From NCBI GenBank assembly GCA_011800805.1, contig MPNW01000135.1, positions 218,187 to 282,186 on the forward strand: DNA of 64,000 nt, in the 5' to 3' direction. A model generated the notes under the pieces. That model saw only the letters and a program-made list of their open reading frames with translations. It had not been told where the DNA came from and made no database searches. Every line of letters begins with the position of its first letter. Position 1 is the first letter of the stretch. Position numbers and translations under genes: made by a program. This stretch comes from Hirudo medicinalis. Lineage: Eukaryota; Annelida; Clitellata; Hirudinida; Hirudinidae. This document shows positions 35,101 to 47,600 of this stretch, in pieces.

Positions 35101-38100
35101 ACCTGGACCGCGACCTCGAGTTGTAATTCCTCCTCGAGGAATCCCTGCTCGAATAAGTCGAACGTCCGTCTCTTCGAAAGCGTCCGAGCCGGTGACTACG
35201 ACGCCTGGAATTGCTCCTCGAGCGGCTGCGATAACTTCTCCTCGAAGAGTACGTCCGACTTCTCCCCCTCCTCCAAGACCTCCCTCGAGACCTGCTGGAG
35301 TACGACCGACGTGAACTGCTGGAACTTCTGATCCTTCTTCTCGAGATGCTCTTTTTGCGTTCTGTCGATCTGGAAGACCTCGCGGAACGTGTCGAGTCGC
35401 AACTGGATCTTATGCGTCGTGATTTCTCGTCTTCCTTCCTCAGACTGTGATTCTTCCTGTGATCATTTCCATTTTCTTGCTTATTGCTTTGACTGTTCAG
35501 GATGACCCTCTTTTCTGCCCTAGCCTCATTCTCTTTTGAAACTGTGCTTCTGTCAGATCTCTTTTCCCCAGACATTATTTTGTGTACACCTGTGCTCAAA
35601 GGTGAGCCAATGATCATCTTTGTGGGGGGAGTTTTACTCCCAGATGTGCTCAGCTTATTTTCAAAATTGTCATCATTCTTGGTGCTTTTCTTCATATAAA
35701 GAGAGTTGAATTTTGAGGAGGCAAACTTGATGCTGGCCTCTGCAAGTTTGTTGACATTCTTTAAGACTGCTCTGGGCTTAAAACTAATCCTGAGTGGTGC
35801 CCTACCCAGAGAGCTTAACTCAACTTGATCCTTGCCAATATTTTGGCAAATTGTTGAGCTAGTATTGACTTGAATTTTCTCAGTTTCCTGATTAAAAGCA
35901 TTTTCTTTCAGAGAAGGAACACTTGAAATGTAGACACTGTGACTGACTCCTAAATCCAAGCTGGCTTTGTCAGCATCTGTACTTATTGAACCTTTTGAGC
36001 CCTTTGCCATGTCATCGCTTTTGCTCTTACACTCAGAAACCATTTTATGTTCTTTGTTATTCTTAGATTCTTTGCAATTTTTTCGTTCAGAACCCACTTC
36101 CAACGAGAACGAATCCTGGAGATCAATGGCCACCTTAGGATGCTTCGTCCTAGAGCTGCCGGAAACGATCTTCTTCTCGTCGGTTTCGTCGGCAGAGGAT
36201 TCGGCCGCACGAGGCTGCCTTAACCTTTCCCTGATTTTGGTGGAAGATTTCTTTTTAAACTCATACTTTCCTTTAGAATCGTGCCTCCTCTGGATGGGTT
36301 TTTGTTTTTCCACATCAACCTGCCACGTGCTGGAGGCTTTCGAGAGGTCGGACTCTGAACTCTGCGACCATCTGGAATGAATCGTTTTACCGACTTCCAC
36401 CCTGGAACTTGCTTCGGATGAAGAGCTACTGTCATGGATCGAGGAATTTACCCTCCCCTGATTATCAGTGTTCTCGTTATTACTGAAAACTTCCTCGACA
36501 CTGCTGTCTAAACTAAGAAAATTTCGCACCCTCTTTACGTTCGGACGCGCTTTTCCCCTTTTTTCATGCCTTTCCTCGTCCCTGTAATGACTTTCATAAT
36601 CTTTATTATGCCTGCTGTATTTTGAAGCATGAACTTCAAGCTGATTCCTTGCTTTCTCCACTCTTGTTTGTCTTTCTCTCGATCTTGATTTGGAGTTTTC
36701 CAGTCTGGAATTTGACTGGGAAACTCTCCCAGTATGATGGCAATTCCTTTCCAATTTCAATCTAGCCTCTTGAGATCTTGACCTACTTGTCTTGGTGCTT
36801 TTTGATTTGGACATTTTGTCCAACTTCTTGCTTTGAGATTTTTCTGATCTCTTTTTGACGTCTCCATCTCTTGAAGATTTTGTCTTGTGGCGAGTCTTAT
36901 GTTTAGATTTTGCTTTTTTATTTTTTGCCTTCTTTTCTTTGGATTCAATATATGTTGGTGTATCAAAATCCTCTGTCTCCTCAACCAAACATTCCTCAGA
37001 ATTAGGCATACCTTTTAGCTTAGAATCCAATTTCATCGCAGAACTTTCTTTTGACGGAGAATTCTTGCTGGATTCTTCGTCCACTCCTGAAGGTTGATTA
37101 TGAGTTTCATTAACATCAGATTCTAATCTATGCATCTTGTCAACTTGAGAATTTTGGCAAGATTGCTTTGAATTCATTATATCCAATGATTCCATATTCT
37201 TTAAGACTGGTGTTGACTTTTCTGATGAATTTCTCTCCAAAAGAATTGTATTGTTTGAATCTGTTGGGTGAGTTTGCAAGGAAACAAAAACTTTCATGTT
37301 TGAAGAATGATCATCATGACTCTTACTTGCTTCTTGAACATTGGTTTTAGATGTTAAGGGTGACAGCAATAAGGATGATGATGATGATGATGATGATGAA
37401 AACTTTGAAGAATTTATTATGTCTTTAGCAACATGAGCATGCCTGTGGAGAGCTTTTGATGTCAAATCTTCAGAAATGTCTTCAGATGATGGTTTTTCAA
37501 AATGTTCATTTTTCCATTTCTTCACAAGCTCCCATTTCTTTCTATTTGAGAGTTTTTCTTTCAATATTAATTTGGAACTCTGGCTCTTCAAGTTATCTAT
37601 TCTTTCCTTGTTGTCTATTTTCCAACTGTTCAGCGAATCGGATGAATCGGATGGGTTTGACTTGAAATCAAAAGTGGTGGCGTATGCTTGACAAAGCTTT
37701 GAGATTCTTCCTTCAAAAAAGTTCCTGAGATTATTTTTCTGAAGTACTGCCTTTTCGTCATCTGGCAAATTTATTTAGATTAAATGTGAATAAAATTATT
37801 GCCAAATAAAATGACTCGTTAAAATGCCAAACTACTTGAACTGTCTGCTCTCTGGTGATATTTATGTATATTCTTCCTGGCCTTTGCTTTGGTTTTCTTT
37901 TTAGTTAGAAATGGTAGCTCACTAAAAGATTGAACTAATTCGGTAAAAACCTTTCGTTTTTTTGTTGCTTTTCGCCTGTAAATGTGTATAAGTATGTTAC
38001 TATGGCTTCCCGAGACAATGTAGCATACGAAATTACCTTTTGGATAGACGATCAATGTAATTACAGAATAAAGCCTTCAACTCTTCTCGCTCCCTTGATG

Positions 38101-38176
38101 ACGATGAAAATACACTGTCGTCATCGTCGAGATCACAATCGTCACTGCTGGAAGACGAATATTTCCTTTTCGACAT
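29199..38176 (-). CDS. CLK: CLK/LAMMER-family dual-specificity kinase with giant Ser/Arg-rich N-terminus
   Basis: Nuclear kinase family that phosphorylates SR splicing factors. Exons in transcript order: 38176-38037, 37975-37836, 37761-34814, 34540-34486, 34091-34025, 33538-33425, 32843-32753, 32627-32552, 31926-31832, 31582-31450, 30694-30612, 30056-29977, 29669-29582, 29342-29199. Phases agree throughout; predicted 1417 residues. Residues 1 to about 1076 are Ser-, Lys- and Glu-rich and end in dense RS dipeptides ([18 protein letters not shown]). Kinase: [161 protein letters not shown] and the EHLxMME stretch place it in the CLK/Doa family. Oddities are the N-terminus, far longer than the usual CLK of roughly 500 residues, and AVE for APE. 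Confidence 0.92.
30712..30965 (+). repeat. 31-bp minisatellite in a CLK intron
   Basis: About eight copies of a unit of the form GGTATAATTAATTAATTGG followed by TATTGATTAATC, with small variants. It starts 18 bp beyond the acceptor side of the exon 30694-30612, so it lies next to that exon's splice acceptor and branch-point region. Confidence 0.9.
31963..32030 (-). mobile_element. Short ATT-tailed dispersed repeat, copy in a CLK intron
   Basis: GGCGCCTCTGATGCTATGC, then GGCGCATTATAAATTAACT followed directly by (ATT)n. It matches 62694-62757 almost base for base (GCGCCTCTGATGCTCTGCAT, then AAATTAACTATTATT) and, inverted, 7755-7797. Confidence 0.7.
33191..33345 (+). mobile_element. Possible tRNA-related SINE fragment in a CLK intron
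   Basis: GCAGCGGGTTCGAAACTCGG looks like a Pol III B box, preceded by GGTGCATCTCTCGGACCCGC and followed by a body with TTTAAGGTAAAATAAAAGCG, GGGCTCAAAAAACCCGAAG. No second copy is present in this window, so it is called from structure alone. Confidence 0.45.
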
Positions 38177-38234
38177 TTGGAGGTAGACAAAACAGAATGC
38201 GTTAATTCAGCATCAATAAGTCTGCAGAGACAAA
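38177..38234. promoter_or_regulatory. Very short divergent spacer between the CLK gene and a small plus-strand ORF
   Basis: Only 58 bp separate the CLK start codon (minus strand) from the ATG of the 78-residue ORF. If that ORF is a gene, the two share a bidirectional promoter and at least one 5' UTR must overlap the other gene. Confidence 0.35.
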
Positions 38235-38471
38235 ATGTCGACTTGTTCGCTGAGAAAATATCAAATATTAAGTGTTTTAATATTTGCTCGTAAATTGCCA
38301 ATTCCCCCGGAATCCAGGCGTTACAACGCTTACGAAGCAATACAACGTAAACAGAGCAGAGAGTTAGACGTTTCAGAAAAGCTTGGCTTAAAAGCTAACA
38401 CAATGCTCATCGACTTAATTCTTAAAAAGAAACGGCCATTTATATTTTCGACGGTTCACTCTGTTCAATGA
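38235..38471 (+). CDS. Small basic protein of unknown function, 78 residues, possible
   Basis: Single uninterrupted frame from an ATG to TGA. I do not recognise the family. The product begins MSTCSLRKYQILSVLIFARK and is rich in Lys and Arg with predicted amphipathic helical stretches (YNAYEAIQRKQSRELDVSEK). It has no clear signal peptide or membrane span. Unlike the shadow frames around it, the sequence is not low-complexity. The basic, amphipathic N-terminus could be a mitochondrial targeting region, which is speculation. It could also be chance or part of the CLK 5' UTR on the opposite strand. Confidence 0.4.
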   Translation: MSTCSLRKYQILSVLIFARKLPIPPESRRYNAYEAIQRKQSRELDVSEKLGLKANTMLIDLILKKKRPFIFSTVHSVQ

Positions 38472-39517
38472 TTTTTGAAACATCTGGGATCCATTAATCC
38501 ATTTGGTTTGATTTGTGGTGCATCAGGATTTCTGTCACGCAAGAACTTTAATGTCTCTTTAGCTCACTCTCCAAGGCGAATTTGGTGATCTCCAATACAT
38601 ATCGCAATTTCATGTTTTCCTCAAAGTTTGTATTAATATATAAAACGAAAGAGTAATTTTTAGATTTGTTACTCACAAGAATCATCTAATGTGTCAACCA
38701 GTGCACAGCAACAGTCACCACCCAAACATACTTTCAACTTGATATTAGTAATTTGCTGGATTTTAAATTATTATTAAAATAGTACTCTACTTTCATAAAT
38801 CTTTCTAGAAAGTAACTCCTAGCAGAGAACATCGAACTGTAACAAGCTTGTTACCCTCCCGACGTCTATTCTCAAATTCAACTTGATAATTCAGAGCAGG
38901 CACTGCACTGTTAAGTCAAACAATGACTTTCTCACCTTAAATTCAAGTTTAATGCTAGCAAAATAATGCTTTCTTTTGCTAAAGAAAATGACGATTGACA
39001 ATTGAACAAAATAACTATTTGCTAATACCAGCTGTATTTTAAGAACATATGTAAAATATTTACAATAGCTGTTAAATGTTGAAAACAAAGAATACAAAAT
39101 CAAAATATAAATCGAATGTCAACGACATCCCCCACAAGAGAAACATTGTCAAGAGAGAGTGCTTCAGAAAAGGAAAGTGACAAATGCGATCGAAAATAAG
39201 TCCAATAATAACATGACAGCAAAACTCATGAGTGAGGCAAAGTGATTATAACATCATCGATAAATGAATTCTCAGGAAATGATTTCATTGGAAGAATGTG
39301 ATAAAAATAAAAGCAAAAAAATTGACATAAAGAGTTTGAACAAATCCCAAAGAAAAGTAATAATCCTCAAAAAATGGTACGATTACTGCAAAGCCCAATA
39401 AAGCTAGAAGTTCTAATCGGCATGATGGATTACGAACGGACAGCTGTGATCGCCACCTATTCGTTATGAGAACATCAAGTAGACATAAATCATTTCAAAA
39501 ACAAGTCTCCCATGACC
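38472..39517. other. Intergenic interval between the small ORF and epsin
   Basis: About 1 kb of AT-rich unique sequence with no exon recognised. It should contain the 3' UTR of epsin, which ends at 39518 on the minus strand, and any 3' UTR of the small ORF. No strong AATAAA was found on the minus strand near the epsin stop. Confidence 0.5.
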
Positions 39518-42500
39518 TCACAGGAAGGGGTTGTAGTTCTGGTTCTGCGCTATAGGCTGGGGAGTGTACATCAAGGCCAGAGAGGGCGTGCTGAAAGAAC
39601 TCAATTGGTTCGTCTGAATGGCGCTCTGCTGCGACTGGCCAAACGAGGAGCCCTCGAAATTGAAAGAGTTGCCCAGCTGGTTGGAGGGAGTTCCAATGGA
39701 GGACTGCAGCTGGTTGAGAGGGACTCGCTTGCTCTTCTCTTCCTGCTGGGCCTTGACCACGAAAGGGTTCACGACCGGTCCCTTCGTCTGGGTCGTCATC
39801 GAGAAGGGATTCCAATTGTCTGTTTGAATGAAAAAGAGGATGCATTTTAATGTTTTAAAATTTGTGAAATTCAATTGTTTAAGATAAATTGAGCGTCAAA
39901 AACATTTTCGTGCTGTCTGCAAAAATGATGAGGTAATGAATGCATATCGATTGCTTGAGATTTCAAAGCATAATTAGAGGCTTTCTTTATTTATCCACAT
40001 GCTTGTCAAATGAGCTGAACAGTTTCATTGATATTCAAAATCAATTTAAATCAACATCAGCTTTATGAAACTGTTTGACATTCACATTCATTTTACATTG
40101 GACTACATTTAAATTGACATATATTCTATGTCAATCAACCAACGATTCTTCAGCCATTTATACTACTACTACTACTGGAAATATTTTTAGACCTGGTTGC
40201 TTCGGTTTTGAGACCAGCTCGTTCAAATCAACCAGTTTAGCATTGGGACCAAGAAACTCTTCTGGAGTAATCTTTTTTGCAGTCTTGCTCTTGGGCTGTT
40301 GTCCGTCCACTCCAGACAGGGGCTTCAACAGGTCCCCTACTTCGAAACCTGAGGCTCCATCTGACCCTGCAGCAGAACCGTCAATATCCTTGCTAGATCC
40401 AGTGCCCCACAAATCTTCAAGGAGGTTGTCCAGTCTGGCTCCAGTGGATACATTAGAGGAAGAGAACCAGCTGTCAGCATTGGGGGACTTTGGCTGTTCC
40501 ACTTTTCCAACGTTGGCAGCATGCCTGTTGGAAATCTCCAGGAAATCGTCCGAGACCGAAGGCTGGCTGAACTTGGCAGCCGCTTCCTCCCACGGAGTAG
40601 ACTGAAGACTGCTCACGGTCGTCTTGTGCACGGTCGAATACACTTAAATAAAGAGAAGTGATTGTGAAAAAAATTAATGAGCAAAAATCACGTAACTATG
40701 AGACATAATAATATATATAATATTTCCATTTCTCAAGCAATTTAAACTAGAATTTAATGACAGGAGGCAGGTTACAGTTGGGAATTTCACAAATGCTTTT
40801 TAAATAATAAATTATTATTAATAATGCTTCATGATTGCTGCAGTCATTATTGGACTCACAATTGTAATTCTGATCTTTAAGTAATCGGAGCATACTTCAA
40901 CAAAATCGATAAATAAAACTAATACATTAACAATTTATGTAACTAAATTAAATTTTCAAAAAATGGAGTAATTTTCTAAACCTGGAGTAGCTAACAGGTC
41001 ATCATTGCTTTTAGAGCTGCCAGAGAAGATGTCAAATTCTCCAGGGCTGGACTTCCACGGGTCTCTAGGAGCCCTTGGGGCAACTTCAGGACCTCCCCAG
41101 GGGTCAACCAGGGCATCAGAAGAAGCCCTTTTCTCAAGGTCAAAAGGGCTGGCCTTTCTCCATATTTTCTAAAATGAACAATTGAAATGTATATGTTTTG
41201 GGAACATATCTGACGATGGAATAATTTTTTAAAAGTTAATCTAAGTGCTCACAATCCTGAGCAAACTATTTAATTATTTGCCTGATCATTAAAATCACAG
41301 ATTTAAAAAAAATACTAACACTTATTACTAGGCAAATCTTTGGCAACATTAGAACCATTAAATACAACTTCATATCACCCCCACTGCTAAGTCATCATCA
41401 TCATCACCACCATCACCGCTAAGTCATCATCATCACCACCATCGCCACCTGACAAAAGGTTACCTCCCGCTCAGCAGTCTTCTTGCTTTCTTCAATGGCC
41501 ATCTGAAGTTTGATCTCCTCGCCTTTCCTTTTCTTCATCTCTGCCTCATGTTCTTCCTTGCTCATGGCCAGTGCCAGCTGGAGTTGAAGTTCCTCTTCAT
41601 TATGGTTCGAGGGTCGACTGGATTCGATCTCGGCGTCCTTCGACTTCGCCTGCCTCGGCTTGCACAGAGCTGTCGAGTGATTTAAGATAGGCTTATCAGC
41701 TACCATTAGTTGTTAGGATATTAGTTTGTTGAAAAAGAAATAATGTCAGTTCATTTTAACCGATAAGAAAGCACTTGCTCTAACTTTGGGATGCAAGTTA
41801 GCTCAGAGGGTAGCGTTCCTGCGAACGACAGTAAAAGCAACAGTCGTTACGTGTCGTGTTCGAAACCCAGCTTGCACCACCACAAAACGCCCCTGGGAGC
41901 TGGCGACTTGTACATTTATTAGATTGCATATTTAGAATGAATTGAAAATTAAACAGAAAATATTCTCAATCTCTCGTCCATCGATCCATCCTCATGAACT
42001 TCAGTCAACTTTAACACCGTCATTCGAAACCGAAGCAGACCGGCATCCAAAAATGTTTGTACCGAGGTAGGTATTGAACTCACTGATAGGCGAGTGAACC
42101 CTGTCAGTGTGCCTCTCAATTTCCACAGTGTCTGTGGTGAAGGGACGATACTTCCTCTCCGAGTTGTGCGAGCCCGAGCTTATGGCAAGCTCCCCGGCCG
42201 ACTGAAAACCATTAAATTTGCCCTTAATGATTTTTATTTCATAGCATAAATAAGCAACTTAAAATTATCTTTCACTGAAACAGCTTCATTCACAAAAGCA
42301 TTTAAATAAGAGCTTAAAAAGTAATTACCACGGGTAATCTTTCTAACGGTTCCCAGATAAAACCAAAAAGTGCAAAATCTTAATTAGACGCTGCTCGAGA
42401 TAGAAAGATAGGTCCGCTCAACTCTCGAATGATATAACATCGGTGCACTTCATGAGATTTATAAACTCATCATTCGAACCAAAAATTAAAATATCAGGTC

Positions 42501-44631
42501 TCACAAAGAAACAAAATAAAAAGAGTATTTTTTCAAATGTTTATTTGGATTAATCCTAAAACAACATTTATCCAAAAATAGTAAGAAAAACAACAACAAT
42601 CCAAAAGGGGAACTCTGAAGGAAACTTATCCTGCTGATTGGGCTGCCTAAGAAATTAAATTAAACAATGGAGCTAAAGGTAATACTGATGTTAAGATATG
42701 TTTCAAGTGTACTAAAGAGATAAAGCTTAATATTATTTACAGTGTGATATTCCATGTGGATACTTAAAAAATAGGTACATAGGTATCTTTGTTTAAATTA
42801 TTAATTATTCATATTATTATTGTTATTATTATTATTATCATCATCATCATTATTATTATTAAGGAGAGAAATAATTATCTTCTTTAAACAGCACTAATGA
42901 CCTCAAGCAACAATTATGAAGGCCATATTGTGCCAGTTGGATAATTTCAGAAGCCTAGAAATATAAACATCCTGTTTTCAATGAAAACATTCCAAAATTT
43001 CAAGAACTTGAAGCCAGGCCATAGAACCACAGTTATCAGTTCTAAAAAGAGTCCTTATAAATAAACAAGATAGCATCTTATCACCTGGAGTATGGGAGTG
43101 ATCTGAGTTTTGATATGAAAAAAAATTGGTTCAAAAATCGGCCACCCTTCGATGTTTGTGCCGGCAACGTGTGCACATTGCGTGCGTCACATCGACTATA
43201 TTTAACTTGACCTCTGTAATAAATAATATGCAATATTAATTATATTAATAATATTCACAACAAATAAATAAGTACAGCATAAACAGTAAATACTATATTT
43301 GTAAATACAGTGCCGATAGTTACGATTATAAATTAATATCAATAATATCAAAAGTCAAGCACAATAATGATAATAATAATAAAAATAATATCAATAATAT
43401 GAATGGCCGAGCATTATAATAACAATGATGATATCATTCCCACTAGCATGAAGGAAAATTACATATATTTCTAAAATAAATTGTCTAACAATGCTTTGCA
43501 AATGTGACATTTACATCAAATAAAAATTGTCATCATTACCGTCACAAATGTGACTACATCCAGCTGGAATTACATTGCAGGCAATAACGGTGAATGCATT
43601 ACGGAGGTTAAATTATAGGTTAAACTATTTGACATCGGCCGTAGAAGAATTTCGGCAAATGCGTCATCGGTTCCAGACGACCGTGATTAACACCTAATGA
43701 GAAATTAATGAGTCTTCACGGCCAACCGCTCGCCATTGCAATCACTCACTCACTTACTCACTCACTCACTCACTCACTCACTCACTCACTCACTCACTCA
43801 CTCACTCACTCACTCACCCACCCACTCACATTGTGGCCTAACTTTAAACTTGAGATCTCGAGATTTCATGAAAGTATTAATGGTCAAATGCTTTACCTAT
43901 TATATTTAAGTATTATTTCATTTGCACTGATTACTGTAATCATCATAATTAATTATTGAAAACGAAATAGTATTAAAGACAGCAATACATCATAACAATT
44001 TAGCACTTTTACGATAAATTTTTTTATAAGAATTTCTTTCTCATCTTTTCATTGATTAAACCAGATATAATGCAATTATAACAATAACTATGTCAGTAAC
44101 AATTTCAAATTGACTGCCATTTTAACATTTAATAACACATCTTCCAAGAAATACTGCACTTACAGATGGATGACCCCACATGTCCCCGAATCTTGCCTTC
44201 GATCCGGCGGCCCTTGATCGCTCGTTCTTCAACTTTTCCTCATCTTTCAGCAAGTCGAAGAGGGACTTTGCGGCCTCTCTGACATTAAGACCGCAGTCGA
44301 GTCCATTCTCGACATATTGAAATTCCCTGAGAGTTTGAACAAGAATGATGTTGTCCTTGCACTGACGGACGACTTGATCGCTCCCTGTCCGGACAAGGTA
44401 CTCGAGCAAGACCAGGGATTTGTAGACGTGCCGCCAATTTTTGCCATGATCATTCAGCCTCTTCCAGATGATTGGCATAATCTCTGATCGGGCAAGAGCA
44501 TCGAAAGTGAGGGTGGCAATCTCCGACATCAGAATGCTGGAAGGACCCCATGGATCATTCGAGGTGGCCTCTCGGACCTTAATCTCTGAGGCAGTGTAAT
44601 TCTTGACGACGTTTTTGATCTTCCGTTGCAT
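39518..44631 (-). CDS. EPN: Epsin, clathrin-associated endocytic adaptor, complete
   Basis: Membrane-bending adaptor for clathrin endocytosis of ubiquitinated cargo. Exons in transcript order: 44631-44164, 42201-42084, 41699-41464, 41168-40982, 40642-40193, 39819-39518; phases agree and give 586 residues. Exon 1 is the whole ENTH domain: NYTASEIKVREATSNDPWGP, WKRLNDHGKNWRHVYKSL, LLEYLVRTGSD. The third exon has two ubiquitin-interacting motifs (EEELQLQLALAMSKEEHE and EEIKLQMAIEESKK). The fourth has two DPW motifs for AP2 binding. The fifth has FLGPNAKLVDLNELV with an LVDLN clathrin box. The last exon has three NPF motifs for EH-domain partners, one at the very C-terminus (NPFL). The order matches vertebrate epsins, although DPW motifs are fewer. 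The start is the first ATG of the ENTH frame; a 5' UTR intron is possible. EPN1, 2 or 3 cannot be told apart and the gene probably predates that split. Confidence 0.95.
41786..41925 (+). mobile_element. tRNA-derived SINE copy in an epsin intron
   Basis: The best-preserved copy here: GATGCAAGTTAGCTCAGAGG (A box), AAAAGCAACAGTCGTTACG, B box GTGTTCGAAACCC, AGCTTGCACCACC, then ACGCCCCTGGGAGCTGGCG and GTACATTTATT. GCAAG and CTTGC can pair as an acceptor-like stem. About 30 nt between the D-arm and the B-box arm do not fit a functional tRNA, so this is not called as a tRNA gene. Confidence 0.85.
43744..43818 (+). repeat. ACTC tetranucleotide array in an epsin intron
   Basis: About 18 tandem ACTC units. 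A similar ACTC array is at 59622-59671 in FAM13. Confidence 0.95.
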
Positions 44632-47600
44632 AGTCAGCAGCCACCAAAGAAACTTTTAATGAAGTCCCCTTACTGCCTTACATATGTCAAATTATCAAAA
44701 TGATTAAGCCAGGACAAGGAACGAAAGTATGTTATTTAAAATATTACAATTTGATTTGTCGCGTCAAAACCCTTAGTCTAAACTTTAGACATTTCTTATA
44801 AAAACAACGACGAAGACATTAACATGTAATACAAAAGGATCAAATGATAACATCGAACAACATACCTGATTTTGTACGCAAATCTCAATTACGTAACTCC
44901 GAAAAGACGAACGTTTGCGACAACAAAACGAATACACGAACTTTAGACCACAAATAACAGCTCACCTTTACTCAGAAGCTTCCTGTAGTCATTTATTTAC
45001 AAATTAACGAATGAAATCGAACCACAACAATCGCGCATAACAAAATCAAATACAAACACTTTTTTTGTAAGAATTAATAATTATCAATACAATATTTATT
45101 TTTATTTCGAAGTAATTTTTCCATTTTCATAAGATATATTATTTATCTTCTGATTGTGCAAAATGATGAGATTTTAAATTTACACAATAATGCGTTTGCA
45201 ATTGTAATGTAATCTTAAACCGACTTAAGTCGCTAAAAAATCAGAAAGCTATTTGATCTGTGAATATCGAATGAAATTCATCAAAGCAGACATCAAAATT
45301 CGCAACATAAATTGTATTTAATTAGAATTGATTTGGTTGAAATGATTGGTTGAATTTGCCAACTTTTAGAATGAAATAACTTGACAAACACCAGTTGAGT
45401 TCGGACTTCTCAATTATACGCCAATAGCGTTGAACTTGTTTTAAGTTAACTTATAAGGACAAGTGGATTTGGCGGTATGTCTGTAAGAATTGGAGATTTT
45501 GTCCACCTTCACCATTAATTGTTGTTAAGGAATAATTAAATAACTTTGTATTAATTTGAGAGCCGATACTGGCGAATACAACTTATTAATTTTTATAGAT
45601 ACTAATTTGGGTACAAACTTCCTCTCGACTGACCTAAAAATTTCCCTAAATTTAGTCAAGACCTATTTTTGTAAGTGAAGTGCTTCAACATTTGATAAAC
45701 CGTGAGGGCATCTGTGATAAAATAAATGGCTAACGCAGATGCATTAACCGCAATAATAAATTAATTCCATTTCTTAATTCCGTAGTCATTTTCTACATAA
45801 TTTATAGCCTTGGACCTGCAAAATTACATTTTTTTTTTTTGAAAAAATATGGGACAGATTTTTCCGAGATAGAAGTCTTGAGAAGCAGCCCAGCCAGTCA
45901 GGAAGTACATGAATATTAATGTGACAAAATAATTCAAATTTCACATAATTAAGGTATAAATAACTCAAATAAATATTCAAGAAAACCTAAACAAATATAA
46001 ATGCACATCCAATATTATAGTCTACATTCCACATTAATGTTCTGTCTGCAACACGTCTTGCGTTAACAATAGTAAATTGGCATTAAAGGTTAAAGCATCC
46101 AAACTGAGGATGGACCAACCTGTTTGCAAAAATGGAAAGCCAACCAATAAACCTGCCTTTAAAAAAAAGGCAAGTGCCCAAAGCGCCAGGAACCTTGGCT
46201 AACGTCTAACCTTTGCTAGGGGTGTTCAAAATTCATGAATCGGTGGCCCACGGTAGTCATGATAACACCATAATAATATCAATAGATCATTTATAAGCGC
46301 CTTGTGCCTATCATCTTACCCTGTTAATCAATTTTCCGTTGGTGATAATGATTGGAACTTTAATTACAAATATGAAAAGAAAGTATATGCGATCAATACC
46401 TTAAATTTACATTTTAATGAAGCAAATTGAGGCTCATCAGAAATGTGAAAATAAAATGCAAAACAGGACAGAAATGCGCGACCTCATTCGATCCACATCC
46501 TTAACCTTTGAAACTAAGGAGAGTAGTTAGAGATAGCAATAGAAAACTTGATTTGGCTAGTCCATTGCTGGATTTAGGCTTGGTCAGGGTGTGCCAATGC
46601 ACAAGGGCCTCCGCCAACCAAAGAAACCTTTTTTTGCTTGTCAGGGGCAACAAGACTGGGGCATAGGTTTCTGGGCATCCACCACCACACCGCATCTGGG
46701 TAAATCCGGCGCTGGTTTGGACATATACTTTGGTCACCAAGGCATACATATATATGATGAAAGTACAGTGCCTAGCACTCTTCAAAAGAGTCAGCGAACC
46801 AGAAGATTGGAGTTCACGGAAAACCTTTTTCGACAAAATGAAAATGGGTCAGTAGACTTAGTATCTTTACAGATGCCTTTATCCAATTATAAAACCATTT
46901 TGCTTGAATCAAGGGCCGGAAGAGTGGAGGAGAAGATGTATAACCATGATTATGACAATTTAGGCCCAGAGGCATAGGTAGGAGTTTCGGCGTGCTTCTC
47001 TTCAATGTGTTTGTATCTAATAATATAATTAATATATTGTATCTCTATGAAATTTATACACGGAACTTCTTCTATTTGATGCAAGCAGATTAATTATGTA
47101 CAGTGGTGTAGTCAGAATTTTAAAATCGGTCGAGATAGGGGGCAAATTTTTTTATGTGCATAAATATTACAACATTAAAAATGCAACATTAATATTGGAG
47201 GATTAGTGGCAAACTTTTAATATCACAATAAAGACACATAATGAAAGCAAAGATACCTGTACTCATCATCATTGGTCGGATGCATTGTAGCTTTTCTTGG
47301 GATTACTCCCCTGACAGCTTGTACAAGCGATCACAGTTTCACTCAATTTTGCGCGCTATGTAATGGGGGTTAATAAAAGAATTATAAAATAACATTCGAA
47401 ATTTTTTTGGGTTGCCTCGGCTGGTCAACCGGCTTTGAAATTGAGTAGGTAGACCTGCTCCGTCCAAATAATCTCATTATTCAACGGACTTTAATGTACT
47501 CCCAACCACCACCACCCACGTCGAAAGCTTGATAACGGGTTAAAGACTTTCGCCTCTCAAAGACAGCACGGATTTATATCCCATTGCTGGAGCACCGTCC

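Noticed and set aside
35014..36380. Plus-strand frames opposite the large SR-rich CLK exon
   Set aside because: Antisense shadows of an open, compositionally biased exon. The minus-strand frame has consistent splice phases and reaches the kinase domain.
39495..39850. Plus and alternative minus frames over the last epsin exon
   Set aside because: The minus frame with three NPF motifs joins in phase to the epsin exons; the others are shadows.
41790..41877. tRNA gene with good A and B boxes
   Set aside because: Spacing between the arms is too long for a tRNA cloverleaf, and related copies exist at 13127 and 17250 with a shared non-tRNA tail, so it is a SINE head.
46591..46977. Plus-strand frame of 128 codons
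   Set aside because: No recognisable domain. It overlaps sequence that looks like a dispersed repeat, and antisense frames of similar length cover the same DNA. It is kept only as a note in the interval description.
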